DNA from: CAIXSC01 sp046349915
GTDB lineage: Bacteria; Planctomycetota; Planctomycetia; Pirellulales; Pirellulaceae
Direction of reading: 5' to 3'
Length of the DNA stretch: 64,000 nucleotides
Assembly (NCBI GenBank): GCA_046349915.1
Contig: JAXMBL010000004.1
Coordinates: forward strand, 930,001 to 994,000
Shown here piece by piece: positions 8,704 through 18,265 of this stretch. The notes under the pieces were generated by a model. That model was not told the origin of the DNA. It saw only the letters and a list, made by a program, of their open reading frames with translations, and did no database searches. Made by a program: the position numbers and the translations under genes. The first letter of the stretch is position 1. Each line of letters starts with the position of its first letter.

Positions 8704-9336
8704 ATGTCAGATCCACGAACGGTTGCCGCCAACACGACTCGCGAGAAGATCCTGCAAGCCGCGCTGGAAGTGTTTCTCGATGTTGGTTTCGAACGAGCCA
8801 ATCTGGAGAAAGTCGCGGCTCGAGCGGGCGTGACCAAGCCGACGGTCTACAGCCACTTTGGCTCCAAGATCGGGCTTCTAGAGGCGGTTGCGGAGCAGCA
8901 GATGCAGCGAGCAATAACGCTGTTTTCACCCACTTTGGCTTCAACTGGCGATGTGCGTCGGGACCTGACCAGTTTCGGCAAGTCCTTCTTGAAGAACATG
9001 CTGCATCCCGCAGCCATTCGCATGCATCGTTTCGCCATCGTTGAAACGCTAACACATCCCGAGCTAGTCGCACCGCTGCTGGGCGTCGGTCCGCTAAAGC
9101 TGGAGGAGGTCCTGCAGCAATACTTGGAAACAGAAACCAAAGCAGGACGACTTTGCTGCCAGAATTCTCTGCTGGCGGCGCGACAGTTCATTGGCCTGCT
9201 GACCGGTGCGGATTTTCTCACCATCCTTGTCACTCAAGTGGTTCCGAGCGACGCGGAGCTGAAGAAACGAATCACCGCCGCGATCGATATGTTCCTGAAG
9301 GCCTACGCTACCGCGGAGTCTGCCGATGAAAACTAA
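8704..9336 (+). CDS. TetR/AcrR family transcriptional regulator
   Basis: 210 residues from the ATG at 8704 (GAAAGGAATAGGT upstream). Residues about 14-60 form the canonical HTH: TREKILQAALEVFLDVGFERANLEKVAARAGVTKPTVYSHFGSK split as helices 1-3. The C-terminal ligand domain includes an AefR-like segment (MLHPAAIRMHRFAIVET). The stop (TAA, 9334-9336) overlaps or abuts the start of the ABC permease, so it is the first gene of the operon and probably represses it until an effector binds. Confidence 0.88.
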   Translation: MSDPRTVAANTTREKILQAALEVFLDVGFERANLEKVAARAGVTKPTVYSHFGSKIGLLEAVAEQQMQRAITLFSPTLASTGDVRRDLTSFGKSFLKNMLHPAAIRMHRFAIVETLTHPELVAPLLGVGPLKLEEVLQQYLETETKAGRLCCQNSLLAARQFIGLLTGADFLTILVTQVVPSDAELKKRITAAIDMFLKAYATAESADEN

Positions 9337-10461
9337 TTGGCTTACTACCGGCATCTGCACGTTGTTGTCGCCGTCTGTGGCGTGAGTGTCATCGTCGCGA
9401 TGGTCTTGACGGTGTTGAGTTTGAAAGACGCGGTCATTGACAGCACGCTTCAAGTGCCCAAGAGCCTCCGAGGGGACGTTTTCATTCTGAGCGCCCGCAC
9501 GCAGACGATCATGCGTCCTGCCCCTTTCCCTCGGCGCTTCCTGGATCGGTTGCATGGAATCGATCAAGTCGCCGCCGTTTCGTCGGTGGCGATTGAGAAC
9601 GCTCGTTGGATTAATCCCGAGACTCGCCAAGAGCATCCGATTCGGGTGTTTGGTTTGGATCTCGAGTTCGATGTCTTGGCTCTACCTGGCATCAATCCCA
9701 AGGACCCGCAACTGAAGATGAAGGATACGCTCGTCTTTGACGCCTCCTCGCGTCCCAAGTTCGGACCTGTGGCCCAGCGGTTCCAAGGCGGTCAAGGCTT
9801 TGCAACAGAGATTAATGGCAGGCGAGTGGAGGTTTGCGGCCTGACCCAGGCGGGGGTGTCGATCGCGGCTGATGGAAATGTCTTCACCACCCATGCCAAC
9901 TTTCAGCGATTGTTCCCGATGCTCGGAAGTTCTCGAAGCCACATCGGCGTACTTCGGTTGAAGCCGTCGGCGTCCAGCCCAGAGGTAGCTCGTCAAGTTC
10001 GAGAGATGTTGGGAACCGAGGCGCGCGTTTTGACTCGCGCGGAGATGATAGTCGCCGAGCGTGAGTTCATGAGAGTAAACGACCCAGTCGACGACATCAT
10101 GGGGATGATTGCGGCGGTTGCCTTTTTAGTGGGAATGATCATTGTCTACCAAATTCTCTATACCGATGTGGTGAATCATCTCCCTCAGTTCGCGACCCTC
10201 AAGGCCATCGGTTTTACCGGCTCCTTCCTGCTCGGCATTATTGTTGCTGAAGGCGTTATTCTTTCGTTGCTTGGATTTGGACCAGGATTTATCGTCGCGC
10301 TCGAGCTCGCCTGGCTCGCGGAACAAGCGACGCTGTTGCCCGTCGACATCACCCTGAGCAATACGGCAGGAGTCTTGATTACAGCGATCGTGATGTGTGT
10401 TGTGGCGGCGTTGATCGCGGTGCGCAAGATCACGCAAGCCGAGCCCGCGAGCGTCTTCTAA
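9337..10461 (+). CDS. ABC exporter permease, DevC-like; 5' end possibly frameshifted
   Basis: About 374 residues in the readable frame. An N-terminal helix (VVVAVCGVSVIVAMVLTV), a large extracytoplasmic region, then three C-terminal helices beginning MIAAVAFLVGMIIVYQILY and a QFATLKAIGF motif match DevC/MacB-type permeases. The only in-frame start is TTG at 9337, directly after the TetR stop and without a well-placed ribosome site. An ATG at 9326 with GGAG seven bases upstream is in another frame and ends after 19 codons; one added base near 9336 would join it to the permease as MKTNLAYYRH. The gene is therefore either started at TTG or carries a one-base deletion (or sequence error). Confidence 0.78.
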   Translation: MAYYRHLHVVVAVCGVSVIVAMVLTVLSLKDAVIDSTLQVPKSLRGDVFILSARTQTIMRPAPFPRRFLDRLHGIDQVAAVSSVAIENARWINPETRQEHPIRVFGLDLEFDVLALPGINPKDPQLKMKDTLVFDASSRPKFGPVAQRFQGGQGFATEINGRRVEVCGLTQAGVSIAADGNVFTTHANFQRLFPMLGSSRSHIGVLRLKPSASSPEVARQVREMLGTEARVLTRAEMIVAEREFMRVNDPVDDIMGMIAAVAFLVGMIIVYQILYTDVVNHLPQFATLKAIGFTGSFLLGIIVAEGVILSLLGFGPGFIVALELAWLAEQATLLPVDITLSNTAGVLITAIVMCVVAALIAVRKITQAEPASVF

Positions 10462-10479
10462 ACGGGTGGCGAAGTTGTC

Positions 10480-11154
10480 ATGCAAGCTCCCATCGTCGAA
10501 GTGACTGGTTTGAACTTTGCCTTCGGAAGCGGCGAACTCCGTAGGCAGATCCTCCATGATGTTCATTTGAAGATTGCCGCGGGAGAAATTGTCATACTCG
10601 AAGGTCCCTCAGGTTCGGGAAAGACCACTCTTCTGACCTTGCTGAGCGGACTGCGGTCATTTCATGACGGTTCGATCAAGCTGTTCGGCAACGAGATCTG
10701 CGGCGCGGATCAGCACGAACTGGTAATGCTCAGGCGACGCGTCGGCTACATCTTCCAACACCACAATCTCCTTGATTTCTTGTCCGCAAGACGCAACGTT
10801 GAGGTCATGTTTGAGCTTCATCCGGCGATTGATCGACGCGAAGCGCGAGCTCGAACGGAGGAGATGCTGACCGCCATGGGTTTGCAGAATCATTTCGAAT
10901 CGCTCCCCGCGAAATTGTCGGGGGGGCAGAGGCAGCGAGTCGCCATTGCTCGAGCCTTGGTGACCAAGCCTGATCTGATTCTGGCTGACGAGCCTACGGC
11001 TGCACTGGACAAATCGACAGGTCGTCAAGTCGTGGAACTGCTGCAACAGCTCTCGCGATCCAAGGCGATCCCCATCCTGATGGTGACTCACGATGGCCGC
11101 ATCCTGGACATCGCGGATAGGATTATTCGCATCGAGGATGGCAGGTTGATCTAA
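10480..11154 (+). CDS. ABC transporter ATP-binding protein, DevA/LolD-like
   Basis: 224 residues, the normal length for an FtsE/LolD/DevA-class ATPase. Walker A is GPSGSGKTT (42-50), the Q-loop FQHHNLL, the signature LSGGQ (146-150), Walker B LILADEP (166-172) and the switch His in MVTHDGR. It follows the permease by 18 bases. Together they form the core of a DevBCA- or MacB-type exporter, but no membrane-fusion (HlyD/DevB) gene is visible in this operon, so the periplasmic partner must be elsewhere or absent. Confidence 0.88.
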   Translation: MQAPIVEVTGLNFAFGSGELRRQILHDVHLKIAAGEIVILEGPSGSGKTTLLTLLSGLRSFHDGSIKLFGNEICGADQHELVMLRRRVGYIFQHHNLLDFLSARRNVEVMFELHPAIDRREARARTEEMLTAMGLQNHFESLPAKLSGGQRQRVAIARALVTKPDLILADEPTAALDKSTGRQVVELLQQLSRSKAIPILMVTHDGRILDIADRIIRIEDGRLI

Positions 11155-11306
11155 AAATCCCCTCGCCAGAGTGGCGGCTACACCGATTGCATTTCCCCTC
11201 GGAATTGCACATGATGACGGTGTCCTGCCAGTGACGGTACGACAGAGACGGTTTGAGTCGGCCGGTTTCCCACCTGAATTCCGTCTCCCGCCCAGGAGCC
11301 TCCATC

Positions 11307-11678
11307 ATGGTCAGCGATAGCCACATTTTCGACATTCTCGTCGAGGGGCGCACGGTCGTTGTGACCCCCAAAACCTGCCTCACCGAGTTCGATTTTGCCC
11401 AAATCGAGCTGGAGGGGAAGAAGGTGTCGACGTGGCTGGAACAGCAGGACTTAAGCAACGTCCTGCTCGATCTGAAGAACTCTGATTACTTCGGTTCTTC
11501 AGCAGTCGGCTTCTTCATGAAGCTGTGGAAGTGGGCGCGGACCAAAAAGGGCAAAATGGCCGTCGTCAACTACTCGCCACATGCCCTGGAACTGATTCGC
11601 CTGATCCAAGCGGATAAGCTGTGGCATCTGGCCGACGCCCGCGAGTCCGCTCTTCAGTGGCTGACCGAACAAGCCTGA
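11307..11678 (+). CDS. STAS-domain (anti-sigma factor antagonist) protein
   Basis: 123 residues from an ATG at 11307 with CAGGAG upstream. The pattern VLLDLKNSDYFGSSAVGFF (res 52-70) is the STAS core, with Ser64/Ser65 where SpoIIAA-type antagonists are phosphorylated. It probably relays a phosphorylation signal to an anti-sigma or kinase partner. No partner-switch kinase lies next to it. It ends convergently with the universal stress protein, sharing the intergenic boundary at 11678/11679. Confidence 0.8.
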   Translation: MVSDSHIFDILVEGRTVVVTPKTCLTEFDFAQIELEGKKVSTWLEQQDLSNVLLDLKNSDYFGSSAVGFFMKLWKWARTKKGKMAVVNYSPHALELIRLIQADKLWHLADARESALQWLTEQA

Positions 11679-12605
11679 TCAACGCTCGAAGATCCCCAAC
11701 AACGCCTGCAATAGTCCCACCACCTCGCCCTTGCGCTTGACGCAAAGGAAGGGGCGAGCCGTCCTGGCGCACACGGAGTCCGCGACGTGGCCCAACAGTG
11801 CGCCCGCTCGTGGGCTAAGTCCATGCGAACCGACCACAATCATCTGCGAGTCGGTGGCGATGGCCGCTCGAGTGATCGCGTCCGGCACGTTATCCGCCTC
11901 TTCCAGTCGTAACGTGTGGCGTACGTCCACCAGCGGCGACGAACTGATGAATGCGTTCCAGCGGCGTTGAGCCTCCTCGCGAATCGCCGCCGACATCTCG
12001 GCGACGCTGCGTCCCGACATCAAGGGCGCCGCGGGCAGCGTATAGACATGTTCGATCACCAGCGAACAGTTGGGAGTGGTGCGAGCGAGCGCCGCGGCCA
12101 CGGCCAACGCTTCACGCGAGTGTTCCGAAAAGTCACATGCCACCAAGATTCTCTCGCATTGAGTGGTGAAGTCCTCGGGGATGATCAACACCGAGCAGGG
12201 CGACTTCCATTCGAGTTTGACGACGGCGTCGCTGACCGCATCGTGTTCATCTCGCGGCCTGCGGCCGAGCACCAATAGGTCGGCATGCTGATCCGCGGCA
12301 ATTTTCAAGAGTTCCGGCACGCGCGCCCCATATCGGATCGCCGCTTGCACGCTCGTGGAAACTGGAAAACTGCCGCGCGCTTCGTCGACCAGCCGCTGCA
12401 GCCTCTCTTCCGCCGGCCGATCATGATGATTCCCACCCGCGGAGGAACCGAGCACTTGATGAGCCCAGTCCAGGGGCGGCTCCACATGAGCGACTGTGAC
12501 AGACTTGGCGTGGAATGCATTCGCAAGGCGAGCGGCATGGCGAATGGTCGTGGCGTCACGCCGGTCGAGTGCCGCGGCAACAACAATGTTCTCGAGTGCG
12601 TTCAT
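11679..12605 (-). CDS. Tandem-domain universal stress protein (UspA family)
   Basis: 308 residues holding two Usp folds. The first starts NIVVAAALDRRDATTIRHAARLA and the second CERILVACDFSEHSREALAVAA; the second ends with the nucleotide-binding signature MIVVGSHGLSPRAGALLGHVAD, close to the G2xG9xG(S/T) ATP motif. Ribosome site AAGGAA lies nine bases upstream of the ATG at 12605. Such proteins bind ATP or act as stress-signal adaptors in the cytoplasm. The first domain has a less conserved nucleotide loop (LLVLGRRPRDEH) and may not bind ATP. Confidence 0.88.
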   Translation of the reverse strand: MNALENIVVAAALDRRDATTIRHAARLANAFHAKSVTVAHVEPPLDWAHQVLGSSAGGNHHDRPAEERLQRLVDEARGSFPVSTSVQAAIRYGARVPELLKIAADQHADLLVLGRRPRDEHDAVSDAVVKLEWKSPCSVLIIPEDFTTQCERILVACDFSEHSREALAVAAALARTTPNCSLVIEHVYTLPAAPLMSGRSVAEMSAAIREEAQRRWNAFISSSPLVDVRHTLRLEEADNVPDAITRAAIATDSQMIVVGSHGLSPRAGALLGHVADSVCARTARPFLCVKRKGEVVGLLQALLGIFER

Positions 12606-13002
12606 GGCATCAGTTCCTTAAGGAGTTCCATGGACCGTGCGAGTTTGTTCCAAGGGCCGTTGGTTCGTAGGCTCGGGAGTGTGACAATTTGGAGCGGCTC
12701 AGTGTGCATGTCATGCTATCGCTGAGCGATTCCGCACGGTGTTCGGGCAAGAATCTGCCGATCTCTACCCGTTTCACACGTCGATTGCCTAATAGAGCAG
12801 CGCGCGTGCCAACACGGCGGCGCTCTGTTTGATGTACGACGGACTTCTAGTCCGTCGAATTGGGGCGTACCCATCGCGCCGGCTGACCCTTTCCCGTCTT
12901 CTTTGCCGACCTTTGTGTTTCGCGGTGACGAGAGCGCCAAGTCCGCTCGGCACGGACCGGATCGACGGACTAGAAGTCCGTCGGACGGGGTTTCGGGTTG
13001 CT
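12606..13002. repeat. Intergenic region with two family-1 palindromes
   Basis: About 400 bases with no supportable gene between two minus-strand genes. The palindrome CGACGGACT-N3-AGTCCGTCG occurs at 12837-12857 (centre TCT) and 12963-12983 (centre AGA), so the two copies are in opposite orientation, 126 bases apart. The short frames here read through the palindromes and are not convincing. No promoter is clear. Confidence 0.8.
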
Positions 13003-14376
13003 CTAGAAAAGCTCTGCAACTGGTCGACCGCCGTCGGTGATCGGGACGGGGCGCGAGCCATCCTTTAATTCTCGGGTAGGATCGATCCCCAGCGTCGCGT
13101 GAATCGTGGCGTGGAAATCGGGGATGCTCACCGGGCCTTCCACGATCTTCTTGCTCAAGTTATCGGTCACGCCGAAGGCGCCGCGATGACGCAAGCCACC
13201 GCCTGCGAGCACCATCGAGAAGCAAGTGCCTTGATGACCGCGGCCGCCGCCGCCGTCAAATTCCGCCGGCCGACCAAACTCGGTCGCCACGACGACCAGG
13301 GTCTTGTCGAGCATTTCTCGAGATTCGAGGTCGCTGATCAACGCGGACAACGCGGTGTCGAGTTCACGGATCAACACATGCTGCTGCAGTTGCCCTTGAT
13401 TGTGAGTGTCCCAGCCCGTGCCATTGATGAAGTTCAAGTTGTGCGACACTTCCACGAATCGCACGCCCGACTCGACTAGTCGCCGGGCGAGCAAACAACG
13501 TTGACCAAACTCGCCCCCATACCGCTGTCGTAACTCGCCCGACTCATCTTCCAAGCGGAAATTGCGCATGAATTCTGGCCCCGCCAACCGTAAGGCATCG
13601 TCTTGGGCAGCCAGATAATCGGCGAGCGGCGTGCCTGTCGGCGCGGCCGACGCATTGCCTCGCAGCAATTGCTCGCGTGCCGACTGGCGAGCGGCGTTCA
13701 CGAAATCGGGGCGAGTAAAACCGGCGGGGCCCGACTGAGTGTCGACCAGATAGATGTAGCTGCTCGCCGCACCCAAGAAGCCCGGCCCACGACTCACGTT
13801 GGGATAGCCAATCAGGATGTAAGCGGGGACCTCCGAATTTACCGCTCCTCGTTCATGCGCCACGATCGAGCCAATCGACGGATACACCACGTTCCCGCTG
13901 ATCATGCGACCCGTGTGCACCAAGTTAGTCGCGAACGCATGTTCGTCGACTACCTTGTGATTCACGGTGCGGAGCACTGTCAGCCTTTCCGCCAACTTCG
14001 CGGTCTGCGACAGATGCTCGCAAAACTGAACTCCAGGAACGGCCGTATCGATCGACTGATAGTAAGAGCCCGCCCGCTTGGGACTCGACTTCGCATCCCC
14101 CAACGACTTGGGATCGAAGGTGTCGATCTGAGCCATTCCTCCGCCTAGCCAAAGGAAAATGCAATGTTCCGCTTTTCCCAACGCTGGGCGACTCTCGGCC
14201 GCCATCGCACCGCCGCCGCTCGACGCGAGGCTGCCCAAGAATCCTGAACCCGCGAGTGCGCTGGCGGTCGCGGCACGAGTCGCCAGGGTACTTACGGCGA
14301 GCGTTCGCGCAGACTCGCGCAAGAATTCGCGACGGTCTTGGGACGACGAAATCGAGTGATTCTCGTGATTGGTCAT
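13003..14376 (-). CDS. DUF1501 family exported protein
   Basis: 457 residues. The N-terminus has DRREFLRES (res 14-22), a twin-arginine-type signal, followed by a hydrophobic Ala/Ser/Leu segment. The body has the DUF1501 pattern: HCIFLWLGGGMAQIDTFDPK, then GWDTHNQGQLQQHVLIRELD and VVVATEFGRP near the C-terminus, related to the alkaline-phosphatase/sulfatase fold. It lies 53 bases downstream of the DUF1549/DUF1553 gene on the same strand, the standard planctomycete arrangement. The biochemical function of the pair is not established. Confidence 0.88.
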   Translation of the reverse strand: MTNHENHSISSSQDRREFLRESARTLAVSTLATRAATASALAGSGFLGSLASSGGGAMAAESRPALGKAEHCIFLWLGGGMAQIDTFDPKSLGDAKSSPKRAGSYYQSIDTAVPGVQFCEHLSQTAKLAERLTVLRTVNHKVVDEHAFATNLVHTGRMISGNVVYPSIGSIVAHERGAVNSEVPAYILIGYPNVSRGPGFLGAASSYIYLVDTQSGPAGFTRPDFVNAARQSAREQLLRGNASAAPTGTPLADYLAAQDDALRLAGPEFMRNFRLEDESGELRQRYGGEFGQRCLLARRLVESGVRFVEVSHNLNFINGTGWDTHNQGQLQQHVLIRELDTALSALISDLESREMLDKTLVVVATEFGRPAEFDGGGGRGHQGTCFSMVLAGGGLRHRGAFGVTDNLSKKIVEGPVSIPDFHATIHATLGIDPTRELKDGSRPVPITDGGRPVAELF

Positions 14377-14429
14377 GAGCCGATGCCCTCAAGGCAATGA
14401 AGGTAACAATGCGAGGATGGTGGTGGCGG

Positions 14430-17400
14430 TTAGCGAGTGAAGACGGTCTCTGGCGAGTTGACCAGCATCCAGACAACGTCTTCCATGCGTTCCCGCCAGG
14501 GGGGCGTTAAGCGAGTCGTCGGAGGATCGCCTCGTCGAGCCGCCAATTCCTGCAGCTGACGGATGACCGTCGCCTCGGGATCAAGGTGATTCGACCAAGA
14601 CACATACCGCTCGGGTTGTCGGACTACTTGCTCATGCTTCTCACCGGCCTTCTCTCTGGTGTTTCGCGTCTCGGCCACTCGCCGATTCTCGAATCCCTCG
14701 GAAAGGTAATCGACCGCTTTACGCAATTCATCGTCCGTGGGATGACGCGTCAGCATCCGAAGATAAAGTCGATCCACCATTTCCTCGAGTGAAATGTCCT
14801 CCAGCGCGAGCTTAGTCAATCCATGATCGTCGCTCAGACGCGTGAGCCATACTCCGGCGACGCCATTGGCAAGGATTGCGGGTTGTAGGGCGTTTGGAGC
14901 GGATTCCCGGTGGCTGGCTGGGTCTTGTCGAGCGCCTCGCCAGCCAAACGCTTGCAGGACGTCAACAATCGCCTGAACTCGAGGGAGAGCCAAACTGGGA
15001 CGATCCCGTTCATTCGAAGTGGACGTCAGCATCCAAGAGCGTCGCGGAACGCCTAAGGAAATCGAGTTCTTGAGATCGCGCCGCCCATCAATGTCCAGGC
15101 TTACCTCTTCCAGTCGAAAGGGTTTACCCGTCGAAGCGAACAACGAATCCACGACTTGTTCGGCCGCTAGTCGCCGACGAGCCGGAGCGATCGCCAGAGG
15201 ACTTGGCTCGGTCAACGCGGGATCGATGGATCGCTGATAGGCGTGCGAGTTCAGGATGAGTCGCGCGATGTGTTTCCACTGATAACCGCCGCGCACCATC
15301 TCGCGTCCCAGCCAAGCCAGCAATTGGGGATGACTCGGTTGGCCTTTCTCCCAGTCCTCAACGGGTTCAACAATGCCGCGGCCCATCAACCGTTGCCATA
15401 CTCGATTCGCCATCACTTGCGCGAATCGCTGATTGGCCGGGGTGGTAATGAGTCGAGCGAGTTGTTCACGCGAGTCGCTGGCCGCTTGGTCGGCTTGCGC
15501 CAGGATCTCCGGGTCGCAGAAATCCTCGAACGGCCACTCGGGCGCCACCTTTGCGCCGGGTTTAAGAGTGACTTGGATCAGTGGCTTGCGCCCCCCTTCG
15601 GTCAGCTTGTCGAGCGGCACGCTGCTCGTAGCCGGCACCTCGACAGGCTGCGCCGCCAGCATGGCTGCCAATTGAAACAGCTCCTCTTGCCGGCTGCGGT
15701 GAGCGGGCGCGTCGTGGCACCGCGCACACTTCATTTCCACTCCCAAGAATGCGGAACTCACGATGGTCGCTTTCGCCGCCATCGGTACGTCGTTCTGCGA
15801 GGCGACCGCGAATCCTGCCGGTCCCCCAAATCGCTCGCTGCCGCGCATCCGCAACAATTCGGTGACGAACAAATCGAGTGGCTTGTCATCCAACAGCGAC
15901 TCGTACAACCACCAGCGGAATGGACCCGTGTTGTTGAGCGTCGGGTTCAGAATGTTGGGATTCTCGGCCAGCACGTCGAGCCAATAGCCCATGGCGTGAT
16001 CGGCGCAGCGCGGGTCGGCCAGCAATCGGTCGATGGCGTGCCGGCGCTTGTCGGGACGATTGTCCGCCGCAAACGCTTCCCACTCGGCCAAAGTCGGCAC
16101 GACGCCCACGGTATCCAAGGTCACTCGGCGGAGAAACGTCAAGTCATCGCAGAGGGGCGTGAGCTTGAATCGTTCGACTCGCAACTCCGGCCAATTTGCT
16201 CCCTCGTTAATCCATCGCTCCAACGCGGCGATTTGCTGCTCGGTCAAGCGATCCCCTCGCGGCGGCATCCGCAAGTCGGGATCAGTCGCACGAACTCGTT
16301 TCAACAACTCGCTGGCGTCATGCTTGCCGGGAGTGATCGCCGCCTCGCCCGAGTCGCCTCCTTTACGAGCGTTCACTAGCGAATCGAGTCGTAAACCGCC
16401 TTGCGACTTTCCTCCTTTGTGACAATCCCAGCAGGTCGCCTCCAGGATGGGTTGAATGTCACGGAAGAAGTTCACCGTTCCCGCTTGGGAGGCAACTCGC
16501 TGCGATTGAATCTCCGTGATTCTCGCGGCGATGAAATGGTCGACGGCATTGAAGGCGGGGTAACCTGCGGGCAGTTCTGGCACTACAATCTCCGGCGTCG
16601 CACGCAACCATGCCTCAGCCTCGTCGCGCCGACGACGGAATTCATCCGCGAATTGCTCGCGCAGTTTGGCGCGAGTCGCCGCATCGCGTTGGTCGAGCGC
16701 TTCGCGTTGGCTCGCGGCATAAAGTTCCCAGCCCGCGTCGTCGTACGTAAACTGAGGCAAATCAAGCGACTCGCCGCCCACGGGAACAATCAGCCGCCAA
16801 TCGGTGGAGCCTTCAGGCGAGAAGGCGAGTACCGTCTCGCCTAGTTCGGGACGCAGCTTCGAACCGCCGAGTGCGCCGCCTAGAATCGTTTCGAACACCA
16901 AGAGATGCTCGCCCCCCTCGATCGCCAACTCTTTCCAGGCCTCTTGAGTTCCTGGCGGTGCGAAGCGGAACGTGGGCCCCAAATTCAAATACTCGTCAAT
17001 CTTGGGGACGAGTCCGTGGCCGCCACTATCCCCCTTGGTCGAGCCAAGACTCAACAGCGGTTGACCATCCAGGAAAACTCGCGACAACCCGCGAGCTCGC
17101 AGCAGCCAACGATGTTTGCCCGGCGGCAATTCGACCACGGCGGCCGCTCGCAACAACAGCGGATTCGCCCGGTCGCCACGCACGCCCGTGTCGACGTACT
17201 TGCGGGGAATATCCACGATGCCGAACGCTGGCGTCTCGAACCGCTCTTCACCCAGCGGGGCCAGAGCAGGCCACGTCGAACTACTCGACACGCCGGCTTC
17301 GCAAATATCGACCACGACCTTGCCTCGCGGCAGCTTAGCTCGATCCACGACTGGAGGTTGCGGCGAGAACGAGAATCGCCGCTTAAGCTCGTCGACCGGC

Positions 17401-18236
17401 AATGCGCCTCGGTGGATCATCAATTCGTCGATCTGTCCTACCAGCCGATTCCCCGCGCCGCCGCCATTGCCCGACCCGATATGCACATCGTCGTCGTCGA
17501 CGATCGGACCACGCGACGTCTTGCCCGCCATGTCCCAGTCGCCAGCCACTTCCTTCCCGTCGATCACGCCCTTCAAGCTGTCCGCTTGGCCGAACGTATA
17601 GGAGACGGCGACATGGTGCAACGGTCGGTCATGCGGTAGTCCCTCACGCGAGGTCCAACGGTGCCACTGTCGATCACCGCCCTGCTCGTCGACGCTACCG
17701 AACAGAAAGGTCAAACGGGCGCCGTTCGCCTCCCCTTTGACTCGCAGCGCGTAGTTTTGATTGTTATCGGGATATCCTTCGCGGCCATTGCGACCTTTCC
17801 CAATAATGTACGCGTAGCCCCCAAGAGGCAGATCATCGACTTTGACCCATGCTTCGATCGTCAGGCTGTCCCCCAGTGCGAACCTTAGATCGGTGCGTGC
17901 GCCCCCATCTCGAATGACGATCGGCGAAGATTTGGCTTCCAACTTCAGCGAACGGTTCGTGTCGGGAAACCCTGGATAAAGTGGCGGACGAGGGCCCGGC
18001 TCAAGTATCGATTTGGGCGACAAGGGTTCTTCCGCCGATTCAAATTTCAGGACGAGCGGACGCGGGATCGCGGACGGACTATCCGCCGCCGAATCATTGG
18101 TCGTCTGACCCAAGACGTTGGTCGCGAACGACGCCATCTCGATGGCCAGGGCGAGCGTCAGCAGTTGTAGCCCTGCGAGTCGAGCAACTCGCAATCGTTC
18201 AGGATATCTCGACGGTTGAACTTTGGCTGTCATCAA
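14430..18236 (-). CDS. PSCyt1/DUF1549/DUF1553 protein with LamG-like N-terminal domain
   Basis: 1268 residues with a signal peptide (LAGLQLLTLALAIEMASFATNVLGQ region). Residues about 90-290 form a concanavalin/LamG_3 domain (SLTIEAWVKVDDLP). A planctomycete cytochrome C domain follows, with CWDCH at residues 602-606 and the RMPPRGDRLT motif. DUF1549 (RRVTLDTVGVVPT) and a second CxxCH, CARCH at 837-841, come next, then DUF1553 (ANRVWQRLMGRGIVEPVEDW and later ILNSHAYQRS). It is exported and heme-containing. The LamG module suggests carbohydrate or surface binding. Paired with the downstream DUF1501 gene. Confidence 0.9.
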   Translation of the reverse strand: MMTAKVQPSRYPERLRVARLAGLQLLTLALAIEMASFATNVLGQTTNDSAADSPSAIPRPLVLKFESAEEPLSPKSILEPGPRPPLYPGFPDTNRSLKLEAKSSPIVIRDGGARTDLRFALGDSLTIEAWVKVDDLPLGGYAYIIGKGRNGREGYPDNNQNYALRVKGEANGARLTFLFGSVDEQGGDRQWHRWTSREGLPHDRPLHHVAVSYTFGQADSLKGVIDGKEVAGDWDMAGKTSRGPIVDDDDVHIGSGNGGGAGNRLVGQIDELMIHRGALPVDELKRRFSFSPQPPVVDRAKLPRGKVVVDICEAGVSSSSTWPALAPLGEERFETPAFGIVDIPRKYVDTGVRGDRANPLLLRAAAVVELPPGKHRWLLRARGLSRVFLDGQPLLSLGSTKGDSGGHGLVPKIDEYLNLGPTFRFAPPGTQEAWKELAIEGGEHLLVFETILGGALGGSKLRPELGETVLAFSPEGSTDWRLIVPVGGESLDLPQFTYDDAGWELYAASQREALDQRDAATRAKLREQFADEFRRRRDEAEAWLRATPEIVVPELPAGYPAFNAVDHFIAARITEIQSQRVASQAGTVNFFRDIQPILEATCWDCHKGGKSQGGLRLDSLVNARKGGDSGEAAITPGKHDASELLKRVRATDPDLRMPPRGDRLTEQQIAALERWINEGANWPELRVERFKLTPLCDDLTFLRRVTLDTVGVVPTLAEWEAFAADNRPDKRRHAIDRLLADPRCADHAMGYWLDVLAENPNILNPTLNNTGPFRWWLYESLLDDKPLDLFVTELLRMRGSERFGGPAGFAVASQNDVPMAAKATIVSSAFLGVEMKCARCHDAPAHRSRQEELFQLAAMLAAQPVEVPATSSVPLDKLTEGGRKPLIQVTLKPGAKVAPEWPFEDFCDPEILAQADQAASDSREQLARLITTPANQRFAQVMANRVWQRLMGRGIVEPVEDWEKGQPSHPQLLAWLGREMVRGGYQWKHIARLILNSHAYQRSIDPALTEPSPLAIAPARRRLAAEQVVDSLFASTGKPFRLEEVSLDIDGRRDLKNSISLGVPRRSWMLTSTSNERDRPSLALPRVQAIVDVLQAFGWRGARQDPASHRESAPNALQPAILANGVAGVWLTRLSDDHGLTKLALEDISLEEMVDRLYLRMLTRHPTDDELRKAVDYLSEGFENRRVAETRNTREKAGEKHEQVVRQPERYVSWSNHLDPEATVIRQLQELAARRGDPPTTRLTPPWRERMEDVVWMLVNSPETVFTR

Positions 18237-18265
18237 CGCACCTCCTGACTCGTAGCCGCACTCGA

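Noticed and set aside
15243..16379. Long plus-strand open frame of 378 codons antisense to the DUF1549/DUF1553 gene
   Set aside because: High-GC antisense frame with Arg/His/Gln-rich composition, no recognisable motif, and fully inside a strongly supported gene.
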